NCBI GenBank assembly: GCA_902836725.1
Contig: CADFRV010000179.1
Span: 1-5,319, forward strand
Reading direction: 5' to 3'
DNA: 5,319 nucleotides
DNA from: Muribaculaceae bacterium
GTDB lineage: Bacteria > Bacteroidota > Bacteroidia > Bacteroidales > Muribaculaceae
Shown here piece by piece: positions 1-5,267 of this stretch; the first letter of the stretch is position 1, and every line of letters starts with the position of its first letter. Below the pieces are notes generated by a model, which searched no databases, was not told the DNA's origin, and saw only the letters and a program-made list of their open reading frames with translations. Made by a program: the position numbers and the translations under genes.

Positions 1-2808
1 CTCGCAGCGGGCCACCTCTTCGGGGGTGCCGGCCGCTACAAGTGCACCTCCCGCAGCGCCCCCTTCCGGTCCCAGGTCAATGATATGGTCGGCACATTTT
101 ATGACGTCCATGTTGTGCTCTATGATTATCACTGTGTGTCCCTGGGCGATGAGGCGGTTGAAGGAGTCCATGAGGAGGTTTATGTCGTGGAAATGCAGGC
201 CGGTGGTCGGCTCGTCGAAGATGAACATGGTCGGTTCCTGTTTCTCCAGGGCAAGGAAATAGGCAAGTTTCACACGCTGGTTCTCGCCGCCCGAGAGGGT
301 GGAGGACGATTGTCCGAGCTTGATGTATCCGAGACCCACATCCTGGAGAGGCTTGAGACGGCGCACGATCCGACGTTCTGTGGTTCCACCGGTTTCCGAG
401 AAAAATTCTATGGCCTGGTTGACGGTCATGTCGAGCACGTCATAGATATTTTTGCCGCGGTATTCTATTTCGAGTACGTCGCGTTTGAATCTTTTGCCTC
501 CACATGCCTCGCAGGGGATTGTTATGTCGGCCATGAACTGCATCTCTATGTTGATGGTTCCTTCCCCCTTGCACTCCTCGCACCGGCCTCCCTCGGTATT
601 GAACGAGAAATAGGCGGGTGAGAACCCCATCTGCTTGGCTCCCTGCTGATCGGCGAAAAGCTGTCTGATCTCGTCGTATGCCTTGAGGTAGGTGGCGGCA
701 TTGGAGCGTGTGGATTTTCCTATTGGATTCTGATCCACGAATTCCACGGCGCTGATGCGGCCTGTGTCGCCCGACAGTTCGCGGAAGGCTCCGGGCGCGT
801 CTGACGCTTCCCCGAGATGGCGCAGCATGGCACGGTAGAGTAGGTCGCGCACTAGTGTGGATTTACCGGAGCCGCTTACTCCGGTCACCACGGTTATTAC
901 GCCGAGCGGGAAGCGCACGTCGATATTTTTAAGGTTATGCTCCATGGCGCCCTTGACCTCGATGTAGCTGCTCCATCTGCGGCGCGAAGAGGGGAGGGGG
1001 ATCTCCATCCTGCCGGTCAGATATTTGGCGGTATAGCTGTCGGAGGCTTTGTCGAGACCCGATACCGGGCCTTCGTAAACGATTTCGCCTCCGAGACGGC
1101 CGGCCTGGGGACCCACATCTATGATCCAGTCGGCCGCTTCCATTATTTCCTCGTCATGTTCCACCACGATTACGGTATTTCCTATGCTCTGCAGGTGGCG
1201 GAGCACCCCGATGAGCTTCTGGGTGTCTCTGGAGTGCAGCCCGATGCTCGGCTCGTCGAGAATATAAAGCGATCCTATAAGCGATGATCCGAGGGAAGTG
1301 GCGAGATTGATGCGCTGGCTTTCGCCGCCTGAAAGTGTGGAACTGAGGCGGTCGAGGGTCAGATATTCAAGCCCCACATCTACGAGGAATGTCAGTCTGT
1401 TGCGTATTTCGGTCAGCAGACGTTTTGCAACGGAGGCATCGTGTTCCGACAGTTCGAGTGTGTTGAACCATTCGAGCAGTCCTGATACAGGCAGTTTCAC
1501 CAGATCCGAGATGGTTTTACCGGCAATCTTTACATACGACGCCTCGGGGCGCAGACGGTTGCCGTGGCATTCGGGACAGAGTGTTTTTCCTCTGTAGCGT
1601 GCCATCATCACGCGATACTGCACCTTGTACTGGTTCTGTTCTACCATCCTGAAAAATCCGTCGATACCGCTGAATCCTTTTCCTCCGTGCCACAGGAGGT
1701 CTTTGTCGGCCTGTGACAGCTCGCAATAGGGGCGATGTACTGGGAATCCGGTCTGGGCGGCCATGCGTATGAAGTCGCGTTTCCATTCCCCCATTTTCTC
1801 CCCGCGCCAGCAGGCCACCGCGTCCTCGTAAACGGAAAGTGCGGGATTTGGCACGACAAGGCGCTCGTCGATGCCGATACATTTTCCAAACCCTTCGCAG
1901 CGCGGACATGCACCATAAGGGTTGTTGAAGTTGAAAAGCAGATCGGTGGGCTGCAGGAACGTGATGCCGTCGGCTTCGAAACGTTTTGAGAATTCGTGGC
2001 GGCGCACATCATCTTTATCCCATACAATGAGTGTGCAGCTTTCGTTCCCCTCGAAAAAGGCTGTCTCGGCCGAATCGGCGAGACGCGACTGCTCATCGCT
2101 GTCGTCGCTGACAGCAAGGCGGTCTATGAGCAATTCGTAACCGGCGGGGGAGGGGTGCTGCGCGTCGTCGCTTTCGAGTATTTCCGCGAAGTCAATGAAA
2201 CGGCCGTCAGCGTAAAGGCGCGAATAGCCCCCTTTGCGCAGTATCTCAAGATGCTCCTTGAACGTGCGTCCGGCGGGTAGATGCAGCGGTGCCACTACGG
2301 CGATGCGTGTCCCACGGGGATAGGAGAGCGCCGTATCCACTACGTCTGTGACGGTGTGGCGTTTCACTTCGCAACCGCTTACTGGTGAATATGTGCGCCC
2401 CACGCGGCTGAAAAGCAGTCGGAGATAGTCGTATATTTCCGTGGAAGTGCCTACGGTGCTTCGCGGGTTGCGCGTGTTCACTTTCTGCTCAATGGCTATG
2501 GCCGGTGGCAATCCCTTGATGAAGTCGGCCTCAGGCTTGTGCATTTTGCCCAGGAACTGGCGTGCATAAGCCGAGAGGCTCTCCACATATCTGCGTTGCC
2601 CCTCGGCATAGATGGTGTCGAAGGCGAGCGATGATTTGCCGGAGCCTGAAAGCCCTGTGACAACGATCAGTTTGCCGCGCGGTATGGTGAGATCAACATT
2701 CTTAAGATTGTTGACACGCGCTCCTTTTATGACGATATCGCCCCCTGCGGCTGTAGCGCGGAGGGGGGCAGAGTGTATGTTTTTTATGTCTTTTGAAGAT
2801 TTGCTCAT
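1..2808 (-). CDS. uvrA: Excinuclease ABC subunit A (UvrA), C-terminal end cut by window edge
   Basis: UvrA is the DNA-damage sensor of nucleotide excision repair: it dimerises, uses ATP, loads UvrB at lesions and leaves before UvrC cuts. Reading down from ATG at 2808-2806 gives 936 uninterrupted codons. ATPase half I has Walker A GLSGSGKS at residues 52-59, signature LSGGE at 492-496 and Walker B ILDEP with D518/E519. Half II has GVSGSGKS at 643-650, LSGGE at 838-842 and FDEP with D865/E866. Zinc modules are visible as C301/C304 with C411/C414, and C743-x2-C746-x19-C766-x2-C769. The reading ends at GTPEEVARCE, which in E. coli UvrA lies about 15 residues before the C-terminus, so only a short tail is missing. 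About 24 residues precede the first beta strand (IVIKGARVNNLKNV), a slightly long N-terminus. The start is the only good ATG upstream of that strand and has no Shine-Dalgarno. All key residues are present, so it should be functional. It is transcribed divergently from the small-gene cassette. Confidence 0.97.
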   Translation of the reverse strand, partial: MSKSSKDIKNIHSAPLRATAAGGDIVIKGARVNNLKNVDLTIPRGKLIVVTGLSGSGKSSLAFDTIYAEGQRRYVESLSAYARQFLGKMHKPEADFIKGLPPAIAIEQKVNTRNPRSTVGTSTEIYDYLRLLFSRVGRTYSPVSGCEVKRHTVTDVVDTALSYPRGTRIAVVAPLHLPAGRTFKEHLEILRKGGYSRLYADGRFIDFAEILESDDAQHPSPAGYELLIDRLAVSDDSDEQSRLADSAETAFFEGNESCTLIVWDKDDVRRHEFSKRFEADGITFLQPTDLLFNFNNPYGACPRCEGFGKCIGIDERLVVPNPALSVYEDAVACWRGEKMGEWKRDFIRMAAQTGFPVHRPYCELSQADKDLLWHGGKGFSGIDGFFRMVEQNQYKVQYRVMMARYRGKTLCPECHGNRLRPEASYVKIAGKTISDLVKLPVSGLLEWFNTLELSEHDASVAKRLLTEIRNRLTFLVDVGLEYLTLDRLSSTLSGGESQRINLATSLGSSLIGSLYILDEPSIGLHSRDTQKLIGVLRHLQSIGNTVIVVEHDEEIMEAADWIIDVGPQAGRLGGEIVYEGPVSGLDKASDSYTAKYLTGRMEIPLPSSRRRWSSYIEVKGAMEHNLKNIDVRFPLGVITVVTGVSGSGKSTLVRDLLYRAMLRHLGEASDAPGAFRELSGDTGRISAVEFVDQNPIGKSTRSNAATYLKAYDEIRQLFADQQGAKQMGFSPAYFSFNTEGGRCEECKGEGTINIEMQFMADITIPCEACGGKRFKRDVLEIEYRGKNIYDVLDMTVNQAIEFFSETGGTTERRIVRRLKPLQDVGLGYIKLGQSSSTLSGGENQRVKLAYFLALEKQEPTMFIFDEPTTGLHFHDINLLMDSFNRLIAQGHTVIIIEHNMDVIKCADHIIDLGPEGGAAGGALVAAGTPEEVARCE

Positions 2809-2849
2809 TTCCGATATGAAAAACAGTCTGAAATTGGCTGTTTTATACA

Positions 2850-2881
2850 CAAAGTTAGCTAATATTGCCCGTAACAGGAAA
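2850..2881 (-). promoter_or_regulatory. Probable uvrA promoter (Bacteroidetes type)
   Basis: On the minus strand the -7 box TAACTTTG (2857-2850) matches TAnnTTTG exactly. A TTTC (2881-2878), one mismatch from the TTTG -33 box, lies 20 bases upstream. Transcription should begin near 2846, giving a leader of just under 40 bases before the uvrA ATG. No LexA-like palindrome is evident around it. The call rests on motif match and spacing only. Confidence 0.55.
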
Positions 2882-2891
2882 CTGTTAAAGA

Positions 2892-2899
2892 TATTTTTG
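2892..2899 (+). promoter_or_regulatory. Candidate -7 box for the first YtxH gene
   Basis: TATTTTTG matches the Bacteroidetes -7 consensus TAnnTTTG on the plus strand, about 100 bases before the ATG at 2998. No TTTG sits at the expected 19-20 base spacing; the nearest relative is ATTG at 2864-2867, 24 bases upstream. The -33 zone would lie inside the divergent uvrA promoter. Moderate to low confidence because only one box is convincing. Confidence 0.4.
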
Positions 2900-2914
2900 C
2901 GATATTTGAGGAAA

Positions 2915-2961
2915 TGTTGTAGACAGCGAGAACCAATCGGCGCGTTGCTTGTTGTAGATAG
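2915..2961. repeat. Imperfect 12-base direct repeat in the leader of the first YtxH gene
   Basis: TGTTGTAGACAG (2915-2926) recurs as TGTTGTAGATAG (2950-2961), 11 of 12 bases identical, with starts 35 bases apart. Both copies lie between the candidate -7 box and the start codon. They could be paired protein-binding sites or chance; no known operator is recognised. Confidence 0.4.
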
Positions 2962-2997
2962 TAAAAAACATCCAAACACTAAAAACCATTTTACGTT

Positions 2998-3195
2998 ATG
3001 AAGAACTTAGACATTGTACTGGCTGTAGTGGGCGGTGCCCTGGTAGGCGCCTCTCTCGGTTTGCTTTTCGCTCCCAAAAAAGGTGATGATCTCCGAGACG
3101 AAATTGTGGGTTATCTCAAGGAAAAAGGTGTGAATCTGAAAAAATCGAAGCTTGACCGGCTTGTTGACGAGCTTCAGGAGGAGATCCAGAAATAA
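2998..3195 (+). CDS. YtxH-family membrane-anchored small protein, copy 1 (65 aa)
   Basis: YtxH-domain proteins are small, often stress- or envelope-linked proteins with one glycine-rich hydrophobic N-terminal segment and a charged helical tail; their molecular role is not established. Here residues 6-26 form the membrane segment, with a GxxxGxxxG glycine-zipper pattern (G13, G17, G21), followed by the family hallmark LLFAPKKGDDLR (22-33). Residues 34-65 are a charged, probably helical tail predicted to face the cytoplasm. The ATG follows an A-rich stretch (aacactaaaaaccattttacgtt is AT-rich with no Shine-Dalgarno), typical of Bacteroidetes. A paralogue follows 79 bases downstream and aligns without gaps through residue 45, so the pair arose by tandem duplication. 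Length is normal for the family. It is probably the first gene of the plus-strand cassette. Confidence 0.85.
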   Translation: MKNLDIVLAVVGGALVGASLGLLFAPKKGDDLRDEIVGYLKEKGVNLKKSKLDRLVDELQEEIQK

Positions 3196-3202
3196 TCTCT
3201 TC

Positions 3203-3226
3203 CCTGCCTGAGAGGCCCCACGCAGG
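3203..3226 (+). other. Intercistronic hairpin between the two YtxH genes
   Basis: CCTGC (3203-3207) can pair with GCAGG (3222-3226). An alternative, mutually exclusive small hairpin GCCT/AGGC (3206-3209 with 3213-3216, loop GAG) overlaps its left arm. No T tract follows, so it is not a typical terminator; it may affect mRNA stability or be incidental. The sequence after it up to 3274 is A-rich and provides the start context of the second copy. Confidence 0.3.
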
Positions 3227-3274
3227 TGAGGCGACACAACAAGACAAATAACAAACATAAAAACTATAAGAAAA

Positions 3275-3478
3275 ATGAGACCATTGAATCTGCTTTATGC
3301 ATTTCTCGGCGGCGCGATTGTGGGCGCCGGTGCAGCTCTCCTATTCGCCCCTGAAAAGGGTGAGGACCTTCGTGGCCAGATCCGCCAGCTTCTGAAAAAA
3401 TATGGTGTATGCAAATGCACCAAAGAGGAGGAACTTGAGGAACTGGTAGACGAGATTGCTGCCGAAATAAAGAAATAA
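3275..3478 (+). CDS. YtxH-family membrane-anchored small protein, copy 2 (67 aa)
   Basis: This is a tandem paralogue of the preceding gene. Residues 4-26 form a glycine- and alanine-rich membrane segment (G12, G13, G17, G19), followed by the hallmark LLFAPEKGEDLR (22-33). The tail (34-67) is charged, with an acidic run EEELEELVDE, and is probably helical. It differs from copy 1 by a CKC motif (C46, C48) just after the shared GV, where copy 1 has no cysteine; this could bind metal or respond to redox state, but that is inference. The start ATG is preceded by ataagaaaa, the usual A-rich Bacteroidetes context. No promoter box is seen in the 79-base gap, so co-transcription with copy 1 is likely. 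The exact role is unknown; a scaffold or tether at the inner membrane is the plausible reading. Confidence 0.85.
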   Translation: MRPLNLLYAFLGGAIVGAGAALLFAPEKGEDLRGQIRQLLKKYGVCKCTKEEELEELVDEIAAEIKK

Positions 3479-3547
3479 TTCATGTTTGACCGATGCTGTC
3501 CCCCCCACCTACAATGGAGGGACGGCTTGATCCGGATATAATAAAGC

Positions 3548-3598
3548 GGGGAGCGAAAAACAGCACTGACTAAAAGACCAATTAATTTTTCGCTCTCC
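3548..3598 (+). terminator. Large inverted repeat, possible terminator after the YtxH pair
   Basis: GGGGAGCGAAAAA-type left arm (3548-3560) pairs with TTTTTCGCTCTCC (3586-3598), 13 pairs including one G-U, around a 25-base AT-rich loop. The run after it is cttta then tttg, only weakly T-rich, so terminator efficiency is uncertain. It lies between the YtxH pair and the holin-like gene and could partly separate them. Because it is nearly symmetric, it could also act on transcription from the other strand. Confidence 0.45.
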
Positions 3599-3671
3599 CT
3601 TTATTTGTGCGGCTGCCCCTCCTCCCCGTCTCTTTATTGTAGTATTCCTTCTATCGTCACACTGTTTGTTT

Positions 3672-4064
3672 ATGAAAATGTCAGGGAAAATACCCCATAC
3701 CTTCTCTACCGGCAAGGAGCTGTTGCTCCGTCTGATACGACTTTATCTCGACAATGTGAGGCTCACTGTCGCTGAAAAACTCACCGTGGTGTTTTCGGCG
3801 GCCGTCGTTTTAATATCGCTTCTGGTGCTCGGCATTTTTGCGCTGGCCTTTTTTTCAGGCGCGATGGTGCAGCTGCTGGCGCTTGTGCTTCCCCAATGGG
3901 CTTGTTATGCTATATGCTTCGGCTTTTTCGTGTTGCTTATGATCCTGGTTCTTACTTTGCGGAAATGGGTAATAATCAATCCTATTGCCAGATTTGTGAG
4001 CCGTCTTATATTCGAGGAGAAGGAAAATGAAAAATCTCATGAAGAGCATGTCTCTGACAAATGA
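3672..4064 (+). CDS. Phage-holin superfamily III (holin-X / YqjE-like) membrane protein (130 aa)
   Basis: The protein has a soluble N-terminal helix (about 12-36, amphipathic, leading into LTVAEKLT), two hydrophobic membrane segments (about 39-61 and 77-96) joined by a short turn with P74-Q75-W76, then a basic RKW and the segment NPIARFVSRLIF (103-114) and an acidic, charged tail. This matches the Phage_holin_3_6 pattern. Despite the name, chromosomal members are not known lysis proteins; E. coli YqjE is encoded beside the ribosome-associated membrane protein YqjD. ATG at 3672 is preferred over an in-frame TTG at 3666; another ATG at 3678 is possible. No promoter box of the TAnnTTTG type is seen in the 193-base gap upstream, so it may rely on read-through past the inverted repeat or on an unrecognised promoter. 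The family call is by architecture and remembered sequence features, not a search. Confidence 0.75.
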   Translation: MKMSGKIPHTFSTGKELLLRLIRLYLDNVRLTVAEKLTVVFSAAVVLISLLVLGIFALAFFSGAMVQLLALVLPQWACYAICFGFFVLLMILVLTLRKWVIINPIARFVSRLIFEEKENEKSHEEHVSDK

Positions 4065-4125
4065 TAATATCCGGACACCGTGTATTCCTTTTTAGAAGTA
4101 GAATCAGATTAAATAACAGTGGAAT

Positions 4126-4533
4126 ATGAACTCACGCAACCAAAACGGACAACACATCCACGCAGACAAAGAGAAAGCCGCCATGGCAGAGAGAAGCCGT
4201 GTGGCAGTAAGTGGGGGATCAGGCACTCATGCTGCTGTAGTGAACGGACACGCTCACCACAGCAGCGTTTCTTCACATGCGGAAAAGCCGTTCAGAGGCT
4301 ATACGCTTGATGAGATCCGTTACCGCCGACTTGTAACGGGTCTGAAAATTGAAGTGGCACAGGAGCGTCTCATGATGCTTGTGTCACCAAAACTACGGGA
4401 GGAAAAAGAAGCCATTAACGGTACAGTAAATGGTTTTCAGAATTTTATGAGAGCAGTGGATATAGCGATGATGGCTTATAGCATCACCCGCCGTGTCATG
4501 AAAATATTCCGTAGATTCTCACGCAAAAAATAA
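4126..4533 (+). CDS. Unrecognised 135-aa protein with His-rich N-terminus and basic C-terminus
   Basis: I do not recognise a named family. Residues 1-55 look disordered: polar, Ser/Gly-rich, with histidines clustered at H42, H44, H45 and H51 (also H10, H12, H35). Residues 56-92 (FRGYTLDEIRYRRLVTGLKI and on) look like a long amphipathic helix. Residues 104-121 are moderately hydrophobic (FMRAVDIAMMAYSIT), and the tail from 122 has 8 Lys/Arg in 14 residues. The layout suggests a peripheral or weakly inserted membrane protein whose basic tail could touch phospholipid or RNA. It starts 61 bases after the holin-like gene with no promoter box between, so it is likely in the same transcript. By position and character it resembles YqjK, the small basic protein after YqjE in E. 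coli, but homology cannot be shown here. GTG at 4119 in another frame gives no sensible protein. Confidence 0.72.
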   Translation: MNSRNQNGQHIHADKEKAAMAERSRVAVSGGSGTHAAVVNGHAHHSSVSSHAEKPFRGYTLDEIRYRRLVTGLKIEVAQERLMMLVSPKLREEKEAINGTVNGFQNFMRAVDIAMMAYSITRRVMKIFRRFSRKK

Positions 4534-4534
4534 T

Positions 4535-4566
4535 CTGATTCATATATAAATCAGTATAATTTTCTT
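4535..4566 (+). terminator. Probable terminator of the plus-strand cassette
   Basis: A perfect 6-base stem, CTGATT (4535-4540) with AATCAG (4549-4554), encloses an 8-base loop and begins right after the stop codon. It is followed by tataattttctt, a modest T-rich run. The stem is AT-rich and short, but placement and lack of a following same-operon gene support the call. Confidence 0.5.
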
Positions 4567-4644
4567 GATGCATTTGTACGACGGTATTTTATGTGAGATT
4601 AACAAATCTTTCATCTTTTTTTATATTTTCTGTGGAATATTTTG

Positions 4645-4652
4645 TAAATTTG
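4645..4652 (+). promoter_or_regulatory. Promoter -7 box for the CarboxypepD_reg-like gene
   Basis: TAAATTTG, followed by C, matches the Bacteroidetes -7 consensus exactly. The expected -33 zone around 4620-4626 is T-rich but has no clear TTTG. Transcription should start near 4656, leaving a leader of about 100 bases. Confidence 0.55.
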
Positions 4653-4675
4653 CTTGAAAGACAGACATAGCCGTG

Positions 4676-4706
4676 CCACTCCCGGCAAATCCATGTGCCA
4701 TAGTGG
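4676..4706 (+). other. Two-part hairpin in the leader of the CarboxypepD_reg-like gene
   Basis: CCACT (4676-4680) pairs with AGTGG (4702-4706), and inside it GGCA (4684-4687) pairs with TGCC (4696-4699), separated by a small internal loop (CCC opposite AT) and capped by an 8-base loop. It lies inside the predicted 5' leader and matches no riboswitch class that I recognise. It could control stability or translation, or be chance. Confidence 0.35.
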
Positions 4707-4755
4707 GTGCGACGTCTGGAATGTTTGAATATTAACCGTTTACAAGTTGCATGAT

Positions 4756-5109
4756 ATGAAAAACATGATGGCATCCCCTTCGTGTATGAAGGCGTTCTTC
4801 TCGACGATAGTCCTGTCGTTTGCCGCAGGGCTGATGAATGCCGAACCGATCAAGGTAACAGGGACATTGGTCTCGTCATGGGAAAATGAATCGTTAATGG
4901 GCGCAGTGGTATGTGTGGAGGATGATACGGAAAACCGTGTGCTTACAGATGAGAACGGCCGTTATACCATTGAAGTTGAACCTGGTTCCAAACTGAAATT
5001 CACATACCTGGCTCACTATCCAAAAGTTGTAAAGGTGGAAAACGATACGTTGGACGTGACCCTTCAGATGATAGAGGGGATAATGGACCAGGTGATAACC
5101 ACAGATTGA
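4756..5109 (+). CDS. Exported single-domain CarboxypepD_reg-like protein (117 aa)
   Basis: The N-terminus looks like a signal peptide: MKAFF, then the hydrophobic run STIVLSFAAGLM, with cleavage probably near A24 or after NA at 29. There is no lipobox cysteine. Residues 32-103 follow the carboxypeptidase-regulatory-like pattern: IKVTGTLV first strand, LMGAVVCVEDD second strand, the diagnostic TDENGRYTIEV (64-74), PGSKLKFTYLAH, and VTLQM. The last residues, MDQVITTD, mimic the LdEVVVt that links this domain to the plug of SusC-type TonB-dependent receptors, yet the frame stops there. So this is the receptor's N-terminal extension domain as a stand-alone periplasmic or surface protein. Nothing in the 158 bases downstream resembles a plug or barrel, so it is not simply a broken receptor visible here. 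ATG 4756 is chosen; ATG 4786 gives a cleaner signal peptide and is a real alternative, while TTG 4747 is unlikely. Its partner and role are unknown. Confidence 0.8.
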   Translation: MKNMMASPSCMKAFFSTIVLSFAAGLMNAEPIKVTGTLVSSWENESLMGAVVCVEDDTENRVLTDENGRYTIEVEPGSKLKFTYLAHYPKVVKVENDTLDVTLQMIEGIMDQVITTD

Positions 5110-5166
5110 CACGCATATAATTCCGCATGTAATTTCAGAAAAAATCATAGTGGTGCTCTGAAACAT

Positions 5167-5197
5167 TTTGTCAAGAGAAAAAAATGTGTTAACTTTG
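5167..5197 (+). promoter_or_regulatory. rpsF promoter, near-perfect Bacteroidetes consensus
   Basis: TTTG (5167-5170) at -33 and TAACTTTG (5190-5197) at -7 are separated by 19 bases, the consensus arrangement. Transcription should begin at about 5201-5204, giving a leader of about 65 bases. The strength of the match suits a highly expressed ribosomal protein operon. The 57 bases between the preceding stop codon and this promoter show no clear terminator. Confidence 0.82.
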
Positions 5198-5200
5198 CAC

Positions 5201-5229
5201 CCGGTTTGGGCGCGTTGTGTCCATTCCGG
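5201..5229 (+). promoter_or_regulatory. Leader hairpin of rpsF, possible S6:S18 autoregulatory element
   Basis: CCGG (5201-5204) pairs with CCGG (5226-5229). After a symmetric TT/TT internal loop, TGGGCGC (5207-5213) pairs with GTGTCCA (5217-5223), 7 pairs with two G-U, closed by a GTT loop. The hairpin begins essentially at the predicted +1. Many bacteria control rpsF through an mRNA structure with a conserved CCG that binds the S6:S18 complex; a CCG is present here at 5226-5228, but it is drawn paired, so equivalence is only a hypothesis. Confidence 0.4.
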
Positions 5230-5267
5230 AATAGAACAAATATCATTTTTCAAAACAAAAGTTTCAA

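Noticed and set aside
85..2280. Several plus-strand open frames opposite uvrA (for example 85-621, 937-1287, 1996-2280)
   Set aside because: They are antisense shadows of the GC-rich uvrA coding strand; their translations show no domain pattern and uvrA is intact in the opposite frame.
2612..3001. Plus-strand open frame running from the uvrA start into the intergenic region
   Set aside because: It overlaps the uvrA N-terminal Walker region antisense and then reads AT-rich promoter DNA; the product is low-complexity with no recognisable fold.
3252..3259. CAAACATA, i.e. TATGTTTG on the minus strand, as an antisense promoter against the first YtxH gene
   Set aside because: It matches a -7 box but has no -33 partner at 19-20 bases and no supported downstream gene on that strand.
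3498..3523. GTCCC/GGGAC small hairpin just after the second YtxH gene
   Set aside because: It has a five-pair stem with a mismatch and no T tract; the larger repeat at 3548-3598 is the better terminator candidate.
3509..3715. Minus-strand open frame across the intergenic inverted repeat
   Set aside because: It spans the hairpin and the start of the holin-like gene, has no start context or recognisable product, and overlaps better-supported features.
3672..4064. Prophage lysis gene, suggested by the holin-family resemblance
   Set aside because: No endolysin, spanin or other phage gene is nearby, and chromosomal members of this holin-X/YqjE family are common next to YtxH- or YqjD-like genes.
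4894..5253. Minus-strand open frame opposite the CarboxypepD_reg-like gene and the rpsF promoter
   Set aside because: It is antisense to a well-supported domain and reads through a near-consensus promoter; its composition is not protein-like.
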